A stretch of 21,736 nucleotides of DNA from an archaeon (GTDB taxonomy: Archaea > Asgardarchaeota > Hermodarchaeia > Hermodarchaeales > Hermodarchaeaceae), in assembly GCA_016550485.1 (NCBI GenBank), contig JABXGV010000022.1, forward strand, positions 1 through 21,736, given 5' to 3'. Of this stretch, positions 21,376 through 21,736 are shown piece by piece (the first letter of the stretch is position 1; the number at the start of each line of letters is the position of its first letter). The position numbers were made by a program, and so were the translations under genes. The notes beneath the pieces are model-generated. The model did no database searches. It saw only the letters and a list, made by a program, of their open reading frames with translations, and was not told the origin of the DNA.

Positions 21376-21736
21376 TTATTTTGTATAGCGCCTAATATTC
21401 TTCAGGAACCAAGGTGCTACGCGAGCATCATCAACCTTATCAGAGGAGGGCATATACGGTTTAATATCAACGATTGGTGTACCGTCAAATGCGTCAATCT
21501 GGTCAATGTAAATCTGATGTCTAACCTTATCTATACGTGTAATAGCCACTATAGATAGCCCAATCGGTGTTGGTCGAGCTGGTGATCTACTGGCAAACAC
21601 TCCCGACAATTCAGCGCCAGATTGGGGTGGATGATTACTGAGGTTCGAACGGTCCTTCGGATTGTCCCGTCCTGTAATCCACCAGAGTACAATGATATGA
21701 GAAAAATGACCAAGTTGCTTTGTTGCCTCCCAATAC
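21376..21736 (-). CDS. trmO: tRNA (N6-threonylcarbamoyladenosine37-N6)-methyltransferase TrmO (partial, N-terminus missing)
   Basis: The open frame runs off the right edge. The visible 119 residues are the middle and C-terminal part of a TrmO/YaeB (UPF0066) protein, which methylates t6A37 of tRNAs that read ACN codons, using S-adenosylmethionine. Diagnostic segments are FSHIIVLWW, the SAM-binding loop GVFASRSPARPTPIGLSIV, and DGTPIVDIKPYMPSSD. The stretch SNLSNHPPQSGAELSG precedes the SAM loop, as in archaeal members. It ends ARVAPWFLKNIRRYTK. The reading frame continues upstream of the first Met at 21609, so that Met is not the start. It converges with the TPR gene, 78 bases apart. Confidence 0.88.
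   Translation of the reverse strand, partial: YWEATKQLGHFSHIIVLWWITGRDNPKDRSNLSNHPPQSGAELSGVFASRSPARPTPIGLSIVAITRIDKVRHQIYIDQIDAFDGTPIVDIKPYMPSSDKVDDARVAPWFLKNIRRYTK

Overview
This window reads as a stretch of an archaeal chromosome, most likely from an Asgard archaeon and perhaps a Thorarchaeia-like lineage. The archaeal markers are the GatD/GatE tRNA-dependent amidotransferase pair, an archaeal/eukaryotic-type glycyl-tRNA synthetase, a short archaeal triosephosphate isomerase, frequent TTG/GTG starts and TATA-like boxes. The Asgard hints are a eukaryote-type ribosomal protein eL22, an Arf/MglA-like small GTPase close to a roadblock/LC7 protein, a longin-like protein, and a signal-anchored beta-propeller protein. 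The lineage is an inference from gene content; no rRNA or other phylogenetic marker is present. I see no mobile elements, CRISPR arrays or phage genes, and no gene-free stretch over 300 bases.

Layout. 1-330 (-): 5' part of a flavin/NAD reductase subunit. Two inverted repeats in the following promoter region separate it from a membrane-anchored beta-propeller protein (525-2438, +), which ends at a strong hairpin plus T-run. 2509-3708 (-): a 7-TM protein gene preceded by a longin-like gene. 3852-3927 (-): tRNA-Arg(UCU) with an unusual C33 and an encoded CCA end. 4011-4262 (+): a ubiquitin-like/MoaD-ThiS protein ending in Gly-Gly. 4494-5885 (+): a sequon-rich exported protein with a C-terminal membrane anchor. 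5985-9250 (+): gatD-gatE, overlapping by 4 bases. 9263-11434 (-): a VIT1-like membrane protein and glyS. 11617-12402 (+): a Pro/Glu-repeat protein.

12448-16595 (-) is a co-directional cluster. In transcription order it holds an acidic-linker protein, a TM-anchored helix-hairpin-helix protein, a DUF2085 membrane protein, eL22, a small GTPase, thioredoxin and roadblock/LC7. Most of these genes have their own Shine-Dalgarno-like site. After it come a small unknown gene (16838, +), tpiA (-), mscL (+), a DUF6125 protein and a fumarylacetoacetate-hydrolase-family enzyme (both -), a small helical protein (-), two TPR genes (+), and the 3' part of trmO (-) running off the right edge.

How it fits together. 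Translation is over-represented: gatDE makes Gln-tRNA(Gln), glyS charges tRNA-Gly, and tRNA-Arg, eL22 and TrmO tRNA modification are also here. A second theme is the cell surface and membrane: propeller, exported anchored protein, 7-TM, VIT1-like, DUF2085 and MscL. A third is Asgard-style small-GTPase/longin/roadblock machinery. The points most worth a second look are the C33 tRNA, the eL22 and GTPase-Trx-roadblock neighbourhood, the small GTPase with Met at the usual catalytic Gln position, the TRAP-beta-like C-terminal domain, the longin + 7-TM pair, and long hairpins in three of the five convergent gene junctions.
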